Shown one piece after another: positions 28,571-37,713 of a stretch of DNA of 64,000 nucleotides. The DNA lies in contig NZ_CP079946.1 in the NCBI RefSeq assembly GCF_019968905.1, positions 5,208,001 through 5,272,000 of the forward strand, given 5' to 3'. The notes beneath the pieces were generated by a model that worked only from the letters and a program-made list of their open reading frames with translations, was not told the origin of the DNA and searched no databases. Each line of letters opens with the position of its first letter. Position 1 is the stretch's first letter. Position numbers and translations under genes: made by a program. Source of the DNA: Corallococcus sp. EGB. Its GTDB lineage: Bacteria; Myxococcota; Myxococcia; Myxococcales; Myxococcaceae.

Positions 28571-30010
28571 TCAGCCGGAGACGTGGCCGTCGGGACGCAG
28601 CGTCAACACGCCCCGGGAGAACAGGCCTTGCAGCAGCGCCTGGTCGGACTCATTCATGTCGCTGAGCACCTGGCCCATGGAGCGCTCCCGCGAGGCCTTG
28701 AGGATGGCCAGCTCGCGGGGCTCGAGCGTCTGCCGCTCGAAGTCGCTGACGACGCGCCCTGTCTCCTCCTCCAGGCGGCGCACCATGGGGCTCATCTTCA
28801 CGCGCAGCGACTCGAAGGGCCGGGGCGCCGGCCGCGGCGCGTCCAGGTGCGCCAGGGCCTTGCGCCAGGTACGCGTGAAGCTGTCCCGGTCGTAGTTGCG
28901 CGCGATGAAGTCGCGGCCCCGCGCGCACTCCTGGGTGACGCGGCCGCGCGAGCGGACGTCCTCCAAGATGGCGTTGGCGACCTCCTGGAAGGAGAACGGA
29001 TCCCCGAAGGCCATGTCCACGTTGTCGAAGACGCGGATGCCGTGATCCGGCGGCACGCTGAAGCGGTTGTTTCCAATGCCGTTCGTGTAGACCGGGCACC
29101 CCTGGTACACGGACTCCAGCGGATAGAAGCCGAAGGGCTCCGGGTAGACGTTGAAGGACAGCCCGAACTTCGTGAGCGAGAAGAGCTTGAAGAGCGCGGC
29201 CTGGTTGAGGAAGCGCACCGGGATGAGGAGGTCGGAGAGCTTGAACCCCATCGCGTCCAGCATGGACCGGGCGGCGCTCACGTCGAACGGGAAGCCGTGC
29301 GTGTACGAGTAGTCGATGAGCGCGAAGTCCTCGGCGTCGACGATGAGCCGGTAGCGCGGCCCGTTCGCCTCCCGCGTTTGCAGGTTGAGGTGCACGAGGA
29401 TGTTGAGGACGGCGTACCAGTCCGGCTTGCGGGGCTGCAACGCGTGGCCCAGCACGTCACCCGCGTCGAGCGCCTCCTGGACCTGGGACGGGAGCTGCGA
29501 ACCCTGCATGCGGGCGTCACCGGAGGCGCTGGCGACGCAGGGGAGCCCCGCGTGGAAGTCCACGACCTTGTCGAAGCCGGATGGATCCAGGCAGGTGCGA
29601 CGCTGCACGTCGGGCAGTGTCAGCAGGCTGATGAGCGCCTCGCGCATGTAGGGGGAGTAGGTGGTGTAGAGGTCCACCGCGGGGTTGCCCAGCCAGAGCG
29701 ACTGTCCGCCCACGAGCCCGTGGAAGAGGACGACGGAGCGGCGCGCGATGCGTGGGCCCGGAGGGTGGATCCACAGGCCCTGATCACAGAAGACAGCGAG
29801 GTCCGCGGGGGGCTCCGCCAGGATGCGGCGCAGCCGGTCCGCGGTCGCGACCGGCATGGGCGTGTCGGTGTTGCTCAGCCGGTGCTTGAAGTAGGCCGTC
29901 ACCGTGTGCCCTTGCGCCTTGAGGTCCTCCTGGATCAGGCCATTGACGACGCCGCCGGCGGTTCGGAACGGCTCGGACTCCATGAAAAGGTTGACCCGCT
30001 GCTGCGTCAT
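28571..30010 (-). CDS. GT4-like glycosyltransferase, last gene of the NRPS/PKS operon
   Basis: This 479-aa protein has features of a GT-B, GT4-type glycosyltransferase. The N-terminus has an AGGVVNGLIQEDL segment after the first strand, and the C-terminal half has the nucleotide-sugar motif E-x7-E in PEPFGFYPLESVYQGCP, then a GNNRFSVP loop and typical terminal helices. It starts with ATGA overlapping the stop of the second NRPS gene, so it is translated from the same transcript and probably glycosylates the assembly-line product, for example at threonine or the beta-hydroxyl left by the PKS ketoreductase. Donor sugar is unknown. Confidence 0.72.
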   Translation of the reverse strand: MTQQRVNLFMESEPFRTAGGVVNGLIQEDLKAQGHTVTAYFKHRLSNTDTPMPVATADRLRRILAEPPADLAVFCDQGLWIHPPGPRIARRSVVLFHGLVGGQSLWLGNPAVDLYTTYSPYMREALISLLTLPDVQRRTCLDPSGFDKVVDFHAGLPCVASASGDARMQGSQLPSQVQEALDAGDVLGHALQPRKPDWYAVLNILVHLNLQTREANGPRYRLIVDAEDFALIDYSYTHGFPFDVSAARSMLDAMGFKLSDLLIPVRFLNQAALFKLFSLTKFGLSFNVYPEPFGFYPLESVYQGCPVYTNGIGNNRFSVPPDHGIRVFDNVDMAFGDPFSFQEVANAILEDVRSRGRVTQECARGRDFIARNYDRDSFTRTWRKALAHLDAPRPAPRPFESLRVKMSPMVRRLEEETGRVVSDFERQTLEPRELAILKASRERSMGQVLSDMNESDQALLQGLFSRGVLTLRPDGHVSG

Positions 30011-33000
30011 GGCTGGTTCCTCGAGGTGGATGGGGGGAAGGCGTCACAGAAGGATTGGAGGACCTGCCGCCACGCGTGCAGGAGCTCGGCGATGGTGTCC
30101 GTACGGAACAGGTCGACCTTGTATTCGAGCGTGGCGATGAGTCCGCCCGGCGTGTCGGAGACGCCGAGCTTCAGGTCGTAGAGCGTCCAGCCCCGGCTGC
30201 GCATCAGGGGCCGCACTTCGAGGCCGGGCACCTGGGGAGCGTTCCCTTCGCGGTCGGAGAAGGTGAAGCCGATCCGGCAGAGCCCGGGCAGCACCTTGAC
30301 CAGCTCCGAGTGAGGCAGCCCCTGGTGCGCGAATGCCTCCAGGTAGGCCGTGCGGACGCGGGCCAGCGCCTCGCGCGGCGCGAGCCCTGGCTCCATCCGC
30401 GCGCGGATGACGAGGTAGCCGGCGAACATGCCGATCAACGGCTCCAGCTCCGGGCGCGGACGCTGGGCGTGCGCGAAGCCGACGCGGATGTCCTCCTGGT
30501 TCGCGCGGCGCGACAGCAGGACCTGGAACGCGGACAGCAACACCATGAAGAGCGTGACGCCTTCAGCGCGGCAGAGCTGCTTCAGCCGGGCGACCAGCTC
30601 CGGCGGTAGGACGAGGTCGAGGCTCGCCCCGCGCAGCGACGCCTTCTCCGGCCGAGGGAAGTCCAGGGGGAGCCGCACGTCCTCGGGGGGCCCCGACAGC
30701 GTCCGGGCCCAGTACGTCCGCAGGTGCTCCAGCGCGCCGTCCCTCAGCCACGCGCGCTGCCACCGGGTGAAGTCCTGGTACTGGATGGGCAGCTCCGGCA
30801 GGGGCGACTCGCGGCCCTCCCGGAAGGCGGCGTAGAGCACCGCGAGCTCACCCGCGAAGACGGAGAACGACACGAAGTCGGTCACCGCGTGGTGCATGTT
30901 GACCAGCAGCACGTGCTGTTCGGCGTCGAGCCGGTACAGGTGACACCGCAGCAGAGGGCCGCGCTCCAGATCGAAGGGGCGGTCCATCTGCACGCGTGCG
31001 CGGCGCAGGGCCTCCGCTTCCCGCTCCGCCGCGGGCAGTGCATCGAGCGCCTCCACCTCGAACGGGACGGGACCGGGCGGCAGGATGTGCTGCCGTGGTT
31101 TTCCATCCACGGTGGGGAACGCGGTGCGCAGGCTCTCGTGACGGCGGACGATCTCCTCGACGCCGCGCTTCAGGGCGGCCGCGTCCAGCATGCCGCCCAG
31201 GCCCAGCACGACCGGGGATGCGTTGTGCACGCTCGCGGCGCCCCCCTGCTCCGGAGACCAGTAGACCTCCTGGCTGAACGACAGCGGGAGCGTGTCGGTG
31301 GGCGGCGTGCGCTCGACGGGCGGGAGCGGCTTCGCGCCCTGGTTGGTACCGGATGCCTGGAGGAGCTCCGCCAGCGCGGACACCGTTGGGCGTTCGAAGA
31401 GATCCGCGAGCGCGAGCTCCCTGCCGAAGAGCGCACCGATCCGCGTCACGACCTGGGTCGCGATGAGGGAGTGGCCACCAAGGTCGAAGAAGTTGTCGGT
31501 CAATCCGACGCGCTCCACCTTCAGCAGCTCCGCCCACTGGTCCGCGATGAGCTGCTCCACGGGAGTGCGCGGCGCGGTGAAGGCTTGCGCGCGCGGCGTG
31601 GCCTCCGCCGTCAGCGCGGGCAGCTTCGCCCGGTCCACCTTCCCGCTCGCCGTCAGCGGCAGCGCCTCCAGCCTCCCGTACGCCACCGGCACCATGTGCT
31701 CCGGCACCCGCTCGCGCAGCCATTCTCTCAGCGCGCCCGCCTCCACCTCCCCCACCACGTACGCCCACAGCTTCGTCCCCCCGGCCTCCTTCCTCGCCAC
31801 CACCGCCACCTGCTTCACCCCGGGGTGCGTCCCCAGCACTCCCTCCACCTCCCCCACCTCCAACCTCATCCCCCGCACCTTCACCTGCCCGTCTCGCCGG
31901 CCCACGTACTCCACCTCCCCCTCCTCGCCCCACCGCACCAAATCCCCCGTCCGGTACAGCCGGCCTCCCGCCTCACCGCTGAAGCCATCCGGGACGAAGC
32001 GCTCCGCCGTCAGCCCGGGCTGCCCCAGGTAACCCCGCGCCAGCCCCGCGCCTCCCACGTACAACTCGCCCACCACCCCCACCCCCACCGGCCGCTGCGC
32101 CTCGTCCAGCACGTACAGCCGCACGTTCCCCAGCGGCCTGCCCACCGTCACCCGCTCCGCCTTCAGTGACGCCGCCACGCTCGCGCACACCGTCACCTCC
32201 GTCGGGCCGTACCCGTTGAGCATCCGCCGCCCTTCGCTCCACTTGCGCACCAGCCCGGGCGACACCGCTTCCCCCGCGGAGATGAGCGTGCGCAGTCCTT
32301 CCAGCCCTCCGTCCTCCACCTGCCCCAGCACCGAGGGCGTCAGCGTCGCCACCGTCGCGCCCAACTCCTTCACCGTCGCTTCCAGCGCCCCTCCCGGCAT
32401 CAGCGCTTCGCGCGGCGCCACGCACACGCTCGCCCCGGCCGCCAGCGTCGAGAAGACCTCCGCCACCGACGCGTCGAAGCCCGGCGAGGCGAATTGCAGC
32501 ACCCGGTCCTCCGGCTTCACGCCGTGCGCTTCGGCCACCGCGTGCGCCATGTTCGCCAGGCCCCCGTGCCGCACCATCACCCCCTTCGGCTTCCCCGTGC
32601 TTCCCGACGTGTACAGCACGTACGCCAGCGACTCCGCACCCACTCGCTTCGCGAGCCGCGTCTTCGGCTGCTTCGCGACCCGCGCCGAATCCACGAACGC
32701 GAGCACCGCGTTGCCCGTGGGCAGTTCGTCCGCCAATGCCTCACGCGTCAGCACCACGGCGACGCCGGACTCCTCCAGCAGCTCGCCCACCCGCAGCGCC
32801 GGCAGCGTCACGTCCACCGGCACGAAGGCTCCTCCCGCCTTCAGCACCGCCATCATCCCCACCACCCACTCCACCGACCGCTCCACCAGCAGCCCCACCC
32901 TCACCTCCGGCCCCACTCCCAGCCCCCTCAACTGGTGCGCCAGTTGGTTCGCCCTCTCCTCCACCTCCCGGTACCTCACCCCTCCTTCCCTCGTCCTCAC

Positions 33001-36000
33001 CGCCTCCGCTTCCGGCGTCGCGTCCACCACCGCCTCGAAGACTTCGTGCCCACACTGCTCCTTCGCGCCGTACGCCTTCTCCGTCCGGTTCCACTCCTCC
33101 ACCACACGCCGGCGCTCCTCCAACCCCATCCACTCCACCTCCCCCACCCGCTGCTCGGGCTTCTCCACCAGCGCCTTCACCACCCGCTCATAGCCCTCCA
33201 TCCACCGGCGGACCGTCCGCTCCTCGTACAGGTCCGTGCTGTACTCCCACACGCCCGTCAGTCCTTCCGCTCCCTCCGTGAACGAGACGATGAGGTCCAG
33301 CTTCGCGGTGCCGGTCTCGAAGTCGACGCCCCGGAGGCTCAACCCCGGCAGCCGCAGCTCCGGCACCGGCGCGTTCTGGAGCAACAGCTTCACCTGGAAG
33401 AGTGGCGCGTGGCCCAGGCTGCGCTCCGGGTTGATCGCCTCCACCAGCTTCTCGAAGGGCACGTGTTGATGCGCGTATGCCGAGAGCGTCGTCTCACGCA
33501 CCCTGCCGAGCAGTTCCCGGAAGCTCGCGCTCCGCTCCACGCGGGTGCGCAGCACGAGCTGGTTGATGAAGAAGCCGATCAGCCCCTCCACCTCGCGGTG
33601 ATCGCGGCCCGCGACGTCCGTGCCAATCACGATGTCTTCGCGGCCAGCCAGGTGGGACAGCAGGGCGTTGAAGGCCGCCAGCAGCACCATGAACGGCGTG
33701 GCGCCTTCGCTCCGGGCCAGACGCCGGACGCCCGCCTGGAGCTCCACGGGCATGCGCTGGACCCGGTGCGTACCCCGGTACGTCTTCACCGCGGGACGCG
33801 GGTGATCCGCGGGCAGCTCCAGCAGCGCGGGTGCCCCGTCCAGCCGCGCCTTCCACCAGCCCAGCTCCGACGCCAGGTGCTCCTCGTTCAGCCAGCTCCG
33901 CTGCCACGCGGCATAGTCCGCGTACTGCACCGTCAGCTCCGGGAGCGAGGGCTGCTCACCCGTGAGATACGCCGGATAGAGTTCCCCCAGCTCCCGCAGA
34001 AGGAGCCCCGTAGACCAGGCGTCGGAGATGATGTGGTGCATCGTCAAGAGCAACACATGCTCCGTTTCGCCGAGCCTCAACAGCACCGCGCGGACCAGGG
34101 GCCCCTGCGACAGATTGAACGGCTTCCGGGCCTCCGCCTCGGCCAGACGCAGCACTTCCGGTTGACGCTGTGACTCATCCAGCGAGGTCAGGTCGCGCAC
34201 CTCCAACGGAAGGTGTCCCTTGGCGTGGATCTCCTGCACGGGCGTCTGCCCTGACACGGGGAACGTGGTGCGCAGCACTTCGTGCCGGCGGAGGATCTCC
34301 GCGAAGCACCGCTCCAGTCCCCCTACGTCGAGAGCGCCCGACATCCGCACCGCTGCGGGCACGTTGTAGAGCGGGCTGCCCGGCTCCAGTCGATCCAGGA
34401 ACCACAGGCGCTGCTGCGCGAAGGACAGCGGCAGCTCTCCCGCTCGACTGACGGAAACCACCGGCGGCATCGCCGACGCACCTTCGCTTCGCGCACGGAG
34501 CGTCTCCACTCGGGCCGCGAGCAGCTCGACCGTGGGCGCATCGAAGACCTGCTGGAGCGGCAGCTCCACGCCGAAGAGTTCACGCAGCCGTGAGACCACC
34601 TGGGTGCCAATGAGGGAGTGGCCACCAAGGTCGAAGAAGTTGTCGGTCAATCCGACGCGCTCCACCTTCAGCAGCTCCGCCCACTGGTCCGCGATGAGCT
34701 GCTCCACGGGAGTGCGCGGCGCGGTGAAGGCTTGCGCGCGCGGCGTGGCCTCCGCCGTCAGCGCGGGCAGCTTCGCCCGGTCCACCTTCCCGCTCGCCGT
34801 CAGCGGCAGCGCCTCCAGCCTCCCGTACACCACCGGCACCATGTGCTCCGGCACCCGCTCGCGCAGCCATTCTCTCAGCGCGCCCGCCTCCACCTCCCCC
34901 ACCACGTACGCCCACAGCTTCGTCCCCCCGGCCTCCTTCCTCGCCACCACCGCCACCTGCTTCACCCCGGGATGCGTCCCCAGCACTCCCTCCACCTCCC
35001 CCACCTCCAACCTCATCCCCCGCACCTTCACCTGCCCGTCTCGCCGGCCCACGTACTCCACCTCCCCCTCCTCGCCCCACCGCACCAAATCCCCCGTCCG
35101 GTACAGCCGGCTCCCCGCCTCACCGCTGAAGCCGTCCGGGACGAAGCGCTCCGCTGTCAGCCCGGGCTGCCCCAGGTAACCCCGCGCCAGCCCCGCGCCT
35201 CCCACGTACAACTCGCCCACCACCCCCACCCCCACCGGCCGCTGCGCCTCGTCCAGCACGTACAGCCGCACGTTCCCCAGTGGCCTGCCCACCGTCACCC
35301 GCTCCGCCTTCAGTGACGCCGCCACGCTCGCGCACACCGTCACCTCCGTCGGGCCGTACCCGTTGAGCATCCGCCGCCCTTCGCTCCACTTGCGCACCAG
35401 CCCGGGCGACACCGCCTCCCCCGCGGAGATGAGCGTGCGCAGCCCTTCCAGCCCTCCGTCCTCCACCTGCCCCAGCACCGAGGGCGTCAGCGTCGCCACC
35501 GTCGCGCCCAACTCCTTCACCGTCGCTTCCAGCGCCCCTCCCGGCATCAGCGCTTCGCGCGGCGCCACGCACACGCTCGCCCCGGCCGCCAGCGTCGAGA
35601 AGACCTCCGCCACCGACGCGTCGAAGCCCGGCGAGGCGAATTGCAGCACCCGGTCCTCCGGCTTCACGCCGTGCGCTTCGGCCACCGCGTGCGCCATGTT
35701 CGCCAGGCCCCCGTGCCGCACCATCACCCCCTTCGGCTTCCCCGTGCTTCCCGACGTGTACAGCACGTACGCCAGCGACTCCGCACCCACTCGCTTCACG
35801 GGCCGCGTCTTCGGCTGACGGGCAATTCGCTCACGGTCCCCATCCAACAGGACCAGCACGGCGCTTCCGGTGGGCAGTTCGTCCGCGATCGCTTCGTGCG
35901 TCAGCACCACGGCGGCGCCGGACTCCTCCAGCAGCTCGCCCACCCGCAGCGCCGGCAGCGTCACGTCCACCGGCACGAAGGCTCCTCCCGCCTTCAGCAC

Positions 36001-37713
36001 CGCCATCATCCCCACCACCCACTCCACCGACCGCTCCACCAGCAGCCCCACCCTCACCTCCGGCCCCACTCCCAGCCCCCTCAACTGGTGCGCCAGTTGG
36101 TTCGCCCTCTCCTCCACCTCCCGGTACCTCACCCCTCCTTCCCCCGTCCTCACCGCCTCCGCTTCCGGCGTCGCGTCCACCACCGCCTCGAAGACTTCGT
36201 GCCCGCACTGCTCCTTCCCGCCGTACGCCTTCTCCGTCCGGTTCCACTCCTCCACCACACGCCGGCGCTCCTCCAACCCCATCCACTCCACCTCCCCCAC
36301 CCGCTGCTCGGGCTTCTCCACCAGCGCCTTCACCACTCGCTCGTAGCTCTCCATCCACCGGCGGACCGTCCGCTCCTCGTACAGGTCCGTGCTGTACTCC
36401 CACACGCCCGTCAGTCCTTCCGCTCCCTCCGTGAGTTGGAGGCTCAGGTCGAGCTTCGCGAGCCCGCTCTCCATCATGATCGGACGCAGCGCGAGCCCGG
36501 GGATGCGGACCTCCGCCAGCGGCGCGTTCTGGAAGTTGAACGAGACCCGGTAGAACGGCGTCTGCCCGGCCTCGCGTCCCGGCTGGAGCGCCGCGACGAT
36601 CTGCTCCAACGGAATGTCCTGCCGCGCGTAGGCTTCCACGCACGTCTCGCGGACGCGCGCGAGCAGCTCCCGCAGCGTCGGGTTGCCCGACAAGTCCGTG
36701 CGCATCACCACCGTGTTGACGAAGAAGCCGATCAGGCCTTCCACCTCGCGGCGGTTGCGGCCAGCGACGGGCGTTCCCACCGCCACGTCATGCTGTCCGG
36801 ACTCGCGCGCGAGCACGACCTCCAGCGCCGCCAGCAGCACCATGAAGGGCGTCAAACCCTCCTTGCGCGCCAGGCCCTTCAGCCCCTCCCATGGGCCCTG
36901 CGGCATCCGGAACGGGAGCGCCCCGCCTCGCACGCCGGCCCCTCCCCGGGGACGGTCCGCCGGGAGATCCAGCATCTCCAGTCCCTCGAGCCGTTCCCGC
37001 CAGTACGCGAGCTGCTTCTCCAGCACCGCCTGCTGCGCGCTCCCTCGCTGCCAGGTCGCCCAATCGGCGTACTGGAGCTTCAGCGCCGGGAGCGCGGCCG
37101 GGCGTCCGTGGCTGAAGGCGTCGTAGAGCGCGATCACCTCGCGCACCAGCACACCCATGGACCAGATGTCGAAGACGATGTGGTGCAGCATCAGCACCAG
37201 CACGTGGTCGTTCGCATCCAGCCGGATCCACGTCGCACGCAAGAGGGGCCCGAGCTCCAGATTGAACGGGAGCAGCATCTCCGCCTTCGCCAGCCGCAAC
37301 GCCTCCGCGTCCCGCTCCTCGCCGGGCAGGGCCCGCAGGTCCACCGCGGACACCCGCAACTCCTGCGCCGGGGCGATGCGCTGCACGGGCTGTCCACGCT
37401 CCTGCACGAACGTCGTGCGCAGCACCTCGTGGCGGTCGACCAGCGCCTGGAGGGCGCGCTGGAAGGCATCGACGTTCAGCGGCCCGTTCGCGCGCAGGAC
37501 GATGGGCAGGTTGTAGAGCGCGAGGCCCGGCTGGAGCTGATCGATGAACCACAGCCGCTGCTGAGCGAACGACAGCGGCGGCGGCGTGGACCTGTCGCGC
37601 GCGGGGATGGCGTCGGGCGCGGATGCCCCCGCCGCCTCCTGCTTCAACCGGCGCATCAGCTCTTCGCGCTTCTCCGGGGAGAGGTTGCCAAACCGCTGGA
37701 CCAGCCCGCTCAT
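30007..37713 (-). CDS. NRPS, C-A-T-C-A-T-C (modules 5, 6 and terminal C)
   Basis: This 2568-aa synthetase contains C1 (from about residue 48, HHIVFDIW), A1 (SGSTGKPKG near 648), T1 (GGHSLIG near 1029), C2 (from 1098, HHIISDAW), A2 (SGSTG near 1699), T2 (GGHSLIA near 2079) and a final C3 (2144 to the end, HHAVTDF). Both A domains give the same signature, D-A-A-T-I-A-G-V-C-K, of the type seen for aromatic residues; the exact amino acid is not certain. The conserved Gly after the HHxxxD Asp is replaced in all three C domains (I, A, F). There is no thioesterase or reductase; the terminal C domain may release by amide/ester formation or cyclisation. The start overlaps the PKS stop (ATGA) and has GGAGAAGG upstream. 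Confidence 0.92.
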   Translation of the reverse strand: MSGLVQRFGNLSPEKREELMRRLKQEAAGASAPDAIPARDRSTPPPLSFAQQRLWFIDQLQPGLALYNLPIVLRANGPLNVDAFQRALQALVDRHEVLRTTFVQERGQPVQRIAPAQELRVSAVDLRALPGEERDAEALRLAKAEMLLPFNLELGPLLRATWIRLDANDHVLVLMLHHIVFDIWSMGVLVREVIALYDAFSHGRPAALPALKLQYADWATWQRGSAQQAVLEKQLAYWRERLEGLEMLDLPADRPRGGAGVRGGALPFRMPQGPWEGLKGLARKEGLTPFMVLLAALEVVLARESGQHDVAVGTPVAGRNRREVEGLIGFFVNTVVMRTDLSGNPTLRELLARVRETCVEAYARQDIPLEQIVAALQPGREAGQTPFYRVSFNFQNAPLAEVRIPGLALRPIMMESGLAKLDLSLQLTEGAEGLTGVWEYSTDLYEERTVRRWMESYERVVKALVEKPEQRVGEVEWMGLEERRRVVEEWNRTEKAYGGKEQCGHEVFEAVVDATPEAEAVRTGEGGVRYREVEERANQLAHQLRGLGVGPEVRVGLLVERSVEWVVGMMAVLKAGGAFVPVDVTLPALRVGELLEESGAAVVLTHEAIADELPTGSAVLVLLDGDRERIARQPKTRPVKRVGAESLAYVLYTSGSTGKPKGVMVRHGGLANMAHAVAEAHGVKPEDRVLQFASPGFDASVAEVFSTLAAGASVCVAPREALMPGGALEATVKELGATVATLTPSVLGQVEDGGLEGLRTLISAGEAVSPGLVRKWSEGRRMLNGYGPTEVTVCASVAASLKAERVTVGRPLGNVRLYVLDEAQRPVGVGVVGELYVGGAGLARGYLGQPGLTAERFVPDGFSGEAGSRLYRTGDLVRWGEEGEVEYVGRRDGQVKVRGMRLEVGEVEGVLGTHPGVKQVAVVARKEAGGTKLWAYVVGEVEAGALREWLRERVPEHMVPVVYGRLEALPLTASGKVDRAKLPALTAEATPRAQAFTAPRTPVEQLIADQWAELLKVERVGLTDNFFDLGGHSLIGTQVVSRLRELFGVELPLQQVFDAPTVELLAARVETLRARSEGASAMPPVVSVSRAGELPLSFAQQRLWFLDRLEPGSPLYNVPAAVRMSGALDVGGLERCFAEILRRHEVLRTTFPVSGQTPVQEIHAKGHLPLEVRDLTSLDESQRQPEVLRLAEAEARKPFNLSQGPLVRAVLLRLGETEHVLLLTMHHIISDAWSTGLLLRELGELYPAYLTGEQPSLPELTVQYADYAAWQRSWLNEEHLASELGWWKARLDGAPALLELPADHPRPAVKTYRGTHRVQRMPVELQAGVRRLARSEGATPFMVLLAAFNALLSHLAGREDIVIGTDVAGRDHREVEGLIGFFINQLVLRTRVERSASFRELLGRVRETTLSAYAHQHVPFEKLVEAINPERSLGHAPLFQVKLLLQNAPVPELRLPGLSLRGVDFETGTAKLDLIVSFTEGAEGLTGVWEYSTDLYEERTVRRWMEGYERVVKALVEKPEQRVGEVEWMGLEERRRVVEEWNRTEKAYGAKEQCGHEVFEAVVDATPEAEAVRTREGGVRYREVEERANQLAHQLRGLGVGPEVRVGLLVERSVEWVVGMMAVLKAGGAFVPVDVTLPALRVGELLEESGVAVVLTREALADELPTGNAVLAFVDSARVAKQPKTRLAKRVGAESLAYVLYTSGSTGKPKGVMVRHGGLANMAHAVAEAHGVKPEDRVLQFASPGFDASVAEVFSTLAAGASVCVAPREALMPGGALEATVKELGATVATLTPSVLGQVEDGGLEGLRTLISAGEAVSPGLVRKWSEGRRMLNGYGPTEVTVCASVAASLKAERVTVGRPLGNVRLYVLDEAQRPVGVGVVGELYVGGAGLARGYLGQPGLTAERFVPDGFSGEAGGRLYRTGDLVRWGEEGEVEYVGRRDGQVKVRGMRLEVGEVEGVLGTHPGVKQVAVVARKEAGGTKLWAYVVGEVEAGALREWLRERVPEHMVPVAYGRLEALPLTASGKVDRAKLPALTAEATPRAQAFTAPRTPVEQLIADQWAELLKVERVGLTDNFFDLGGHSLIATQVVTRIGALFGRELALADLFERPTVSALAELLQASGTNQGAKPLPPVERTPPTDTLPLSFSQEVYWSPEQGGAASVHNASPVVLGLGGMLDAAALKRGVEEIVRRHESLRTAFPTVDGKPRQHILPPGPVPFEVEALDALPAAEREAEALRRARVQMDRPFDLERGPLLRCHLYRLDAEQHVLLVNMHHAVTDFVSFSVFAGELAVLYAAFREGRESPLPELPIQYQDFTRWQRAWLRDGALEHLRTYWARTLSGPPEDVRLPLDFPRPEKASLRGASLDLVLPPELVARLKQLCRAEGVTLFMVLLSAFQVLLSRRANQEDIRVGFAHAQRPRPELEPLIGMFAGYLVIRARMEPGLAPREALARVRTAYLEAFAHQGLPHSELVKVLPGLCRIGFTFSDREGNAPQVPGLEVRPLMRSRGWTLYDLKLGVSDTPGGLIATLEYKVDLFRTDTIAELLHAWRQVLQSFCDAFPPSTSRNQP
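31463..33280 (-). repeat. A-domain DNA repeat, copy 1 (A2 of the 2568-aa NRPS)
   Basis: This is near-identical at DNA level to 34610-36433 (through the carrier domain start) and, from 31579, to 42619-44294. Identity breaks abruptly at the C-A linker and beyond the carrier serine. An internal island of roughly 110 nt (about 32653-32765) is diverged. Confidence 0.9.
34610..36433 (-). repeat. A-domain DNA repeat, copy 2 (A1 of the 2568-aa NRPS)
   Basis: This matches copy 1 with an offset of 3147 bp, changing to 3153 bp after a 6-nt length difference in the variable island (about 35800-35915). It covers the end of the C domain, the whole A domain and the start of the carrier domain. Confidence 0.9.
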
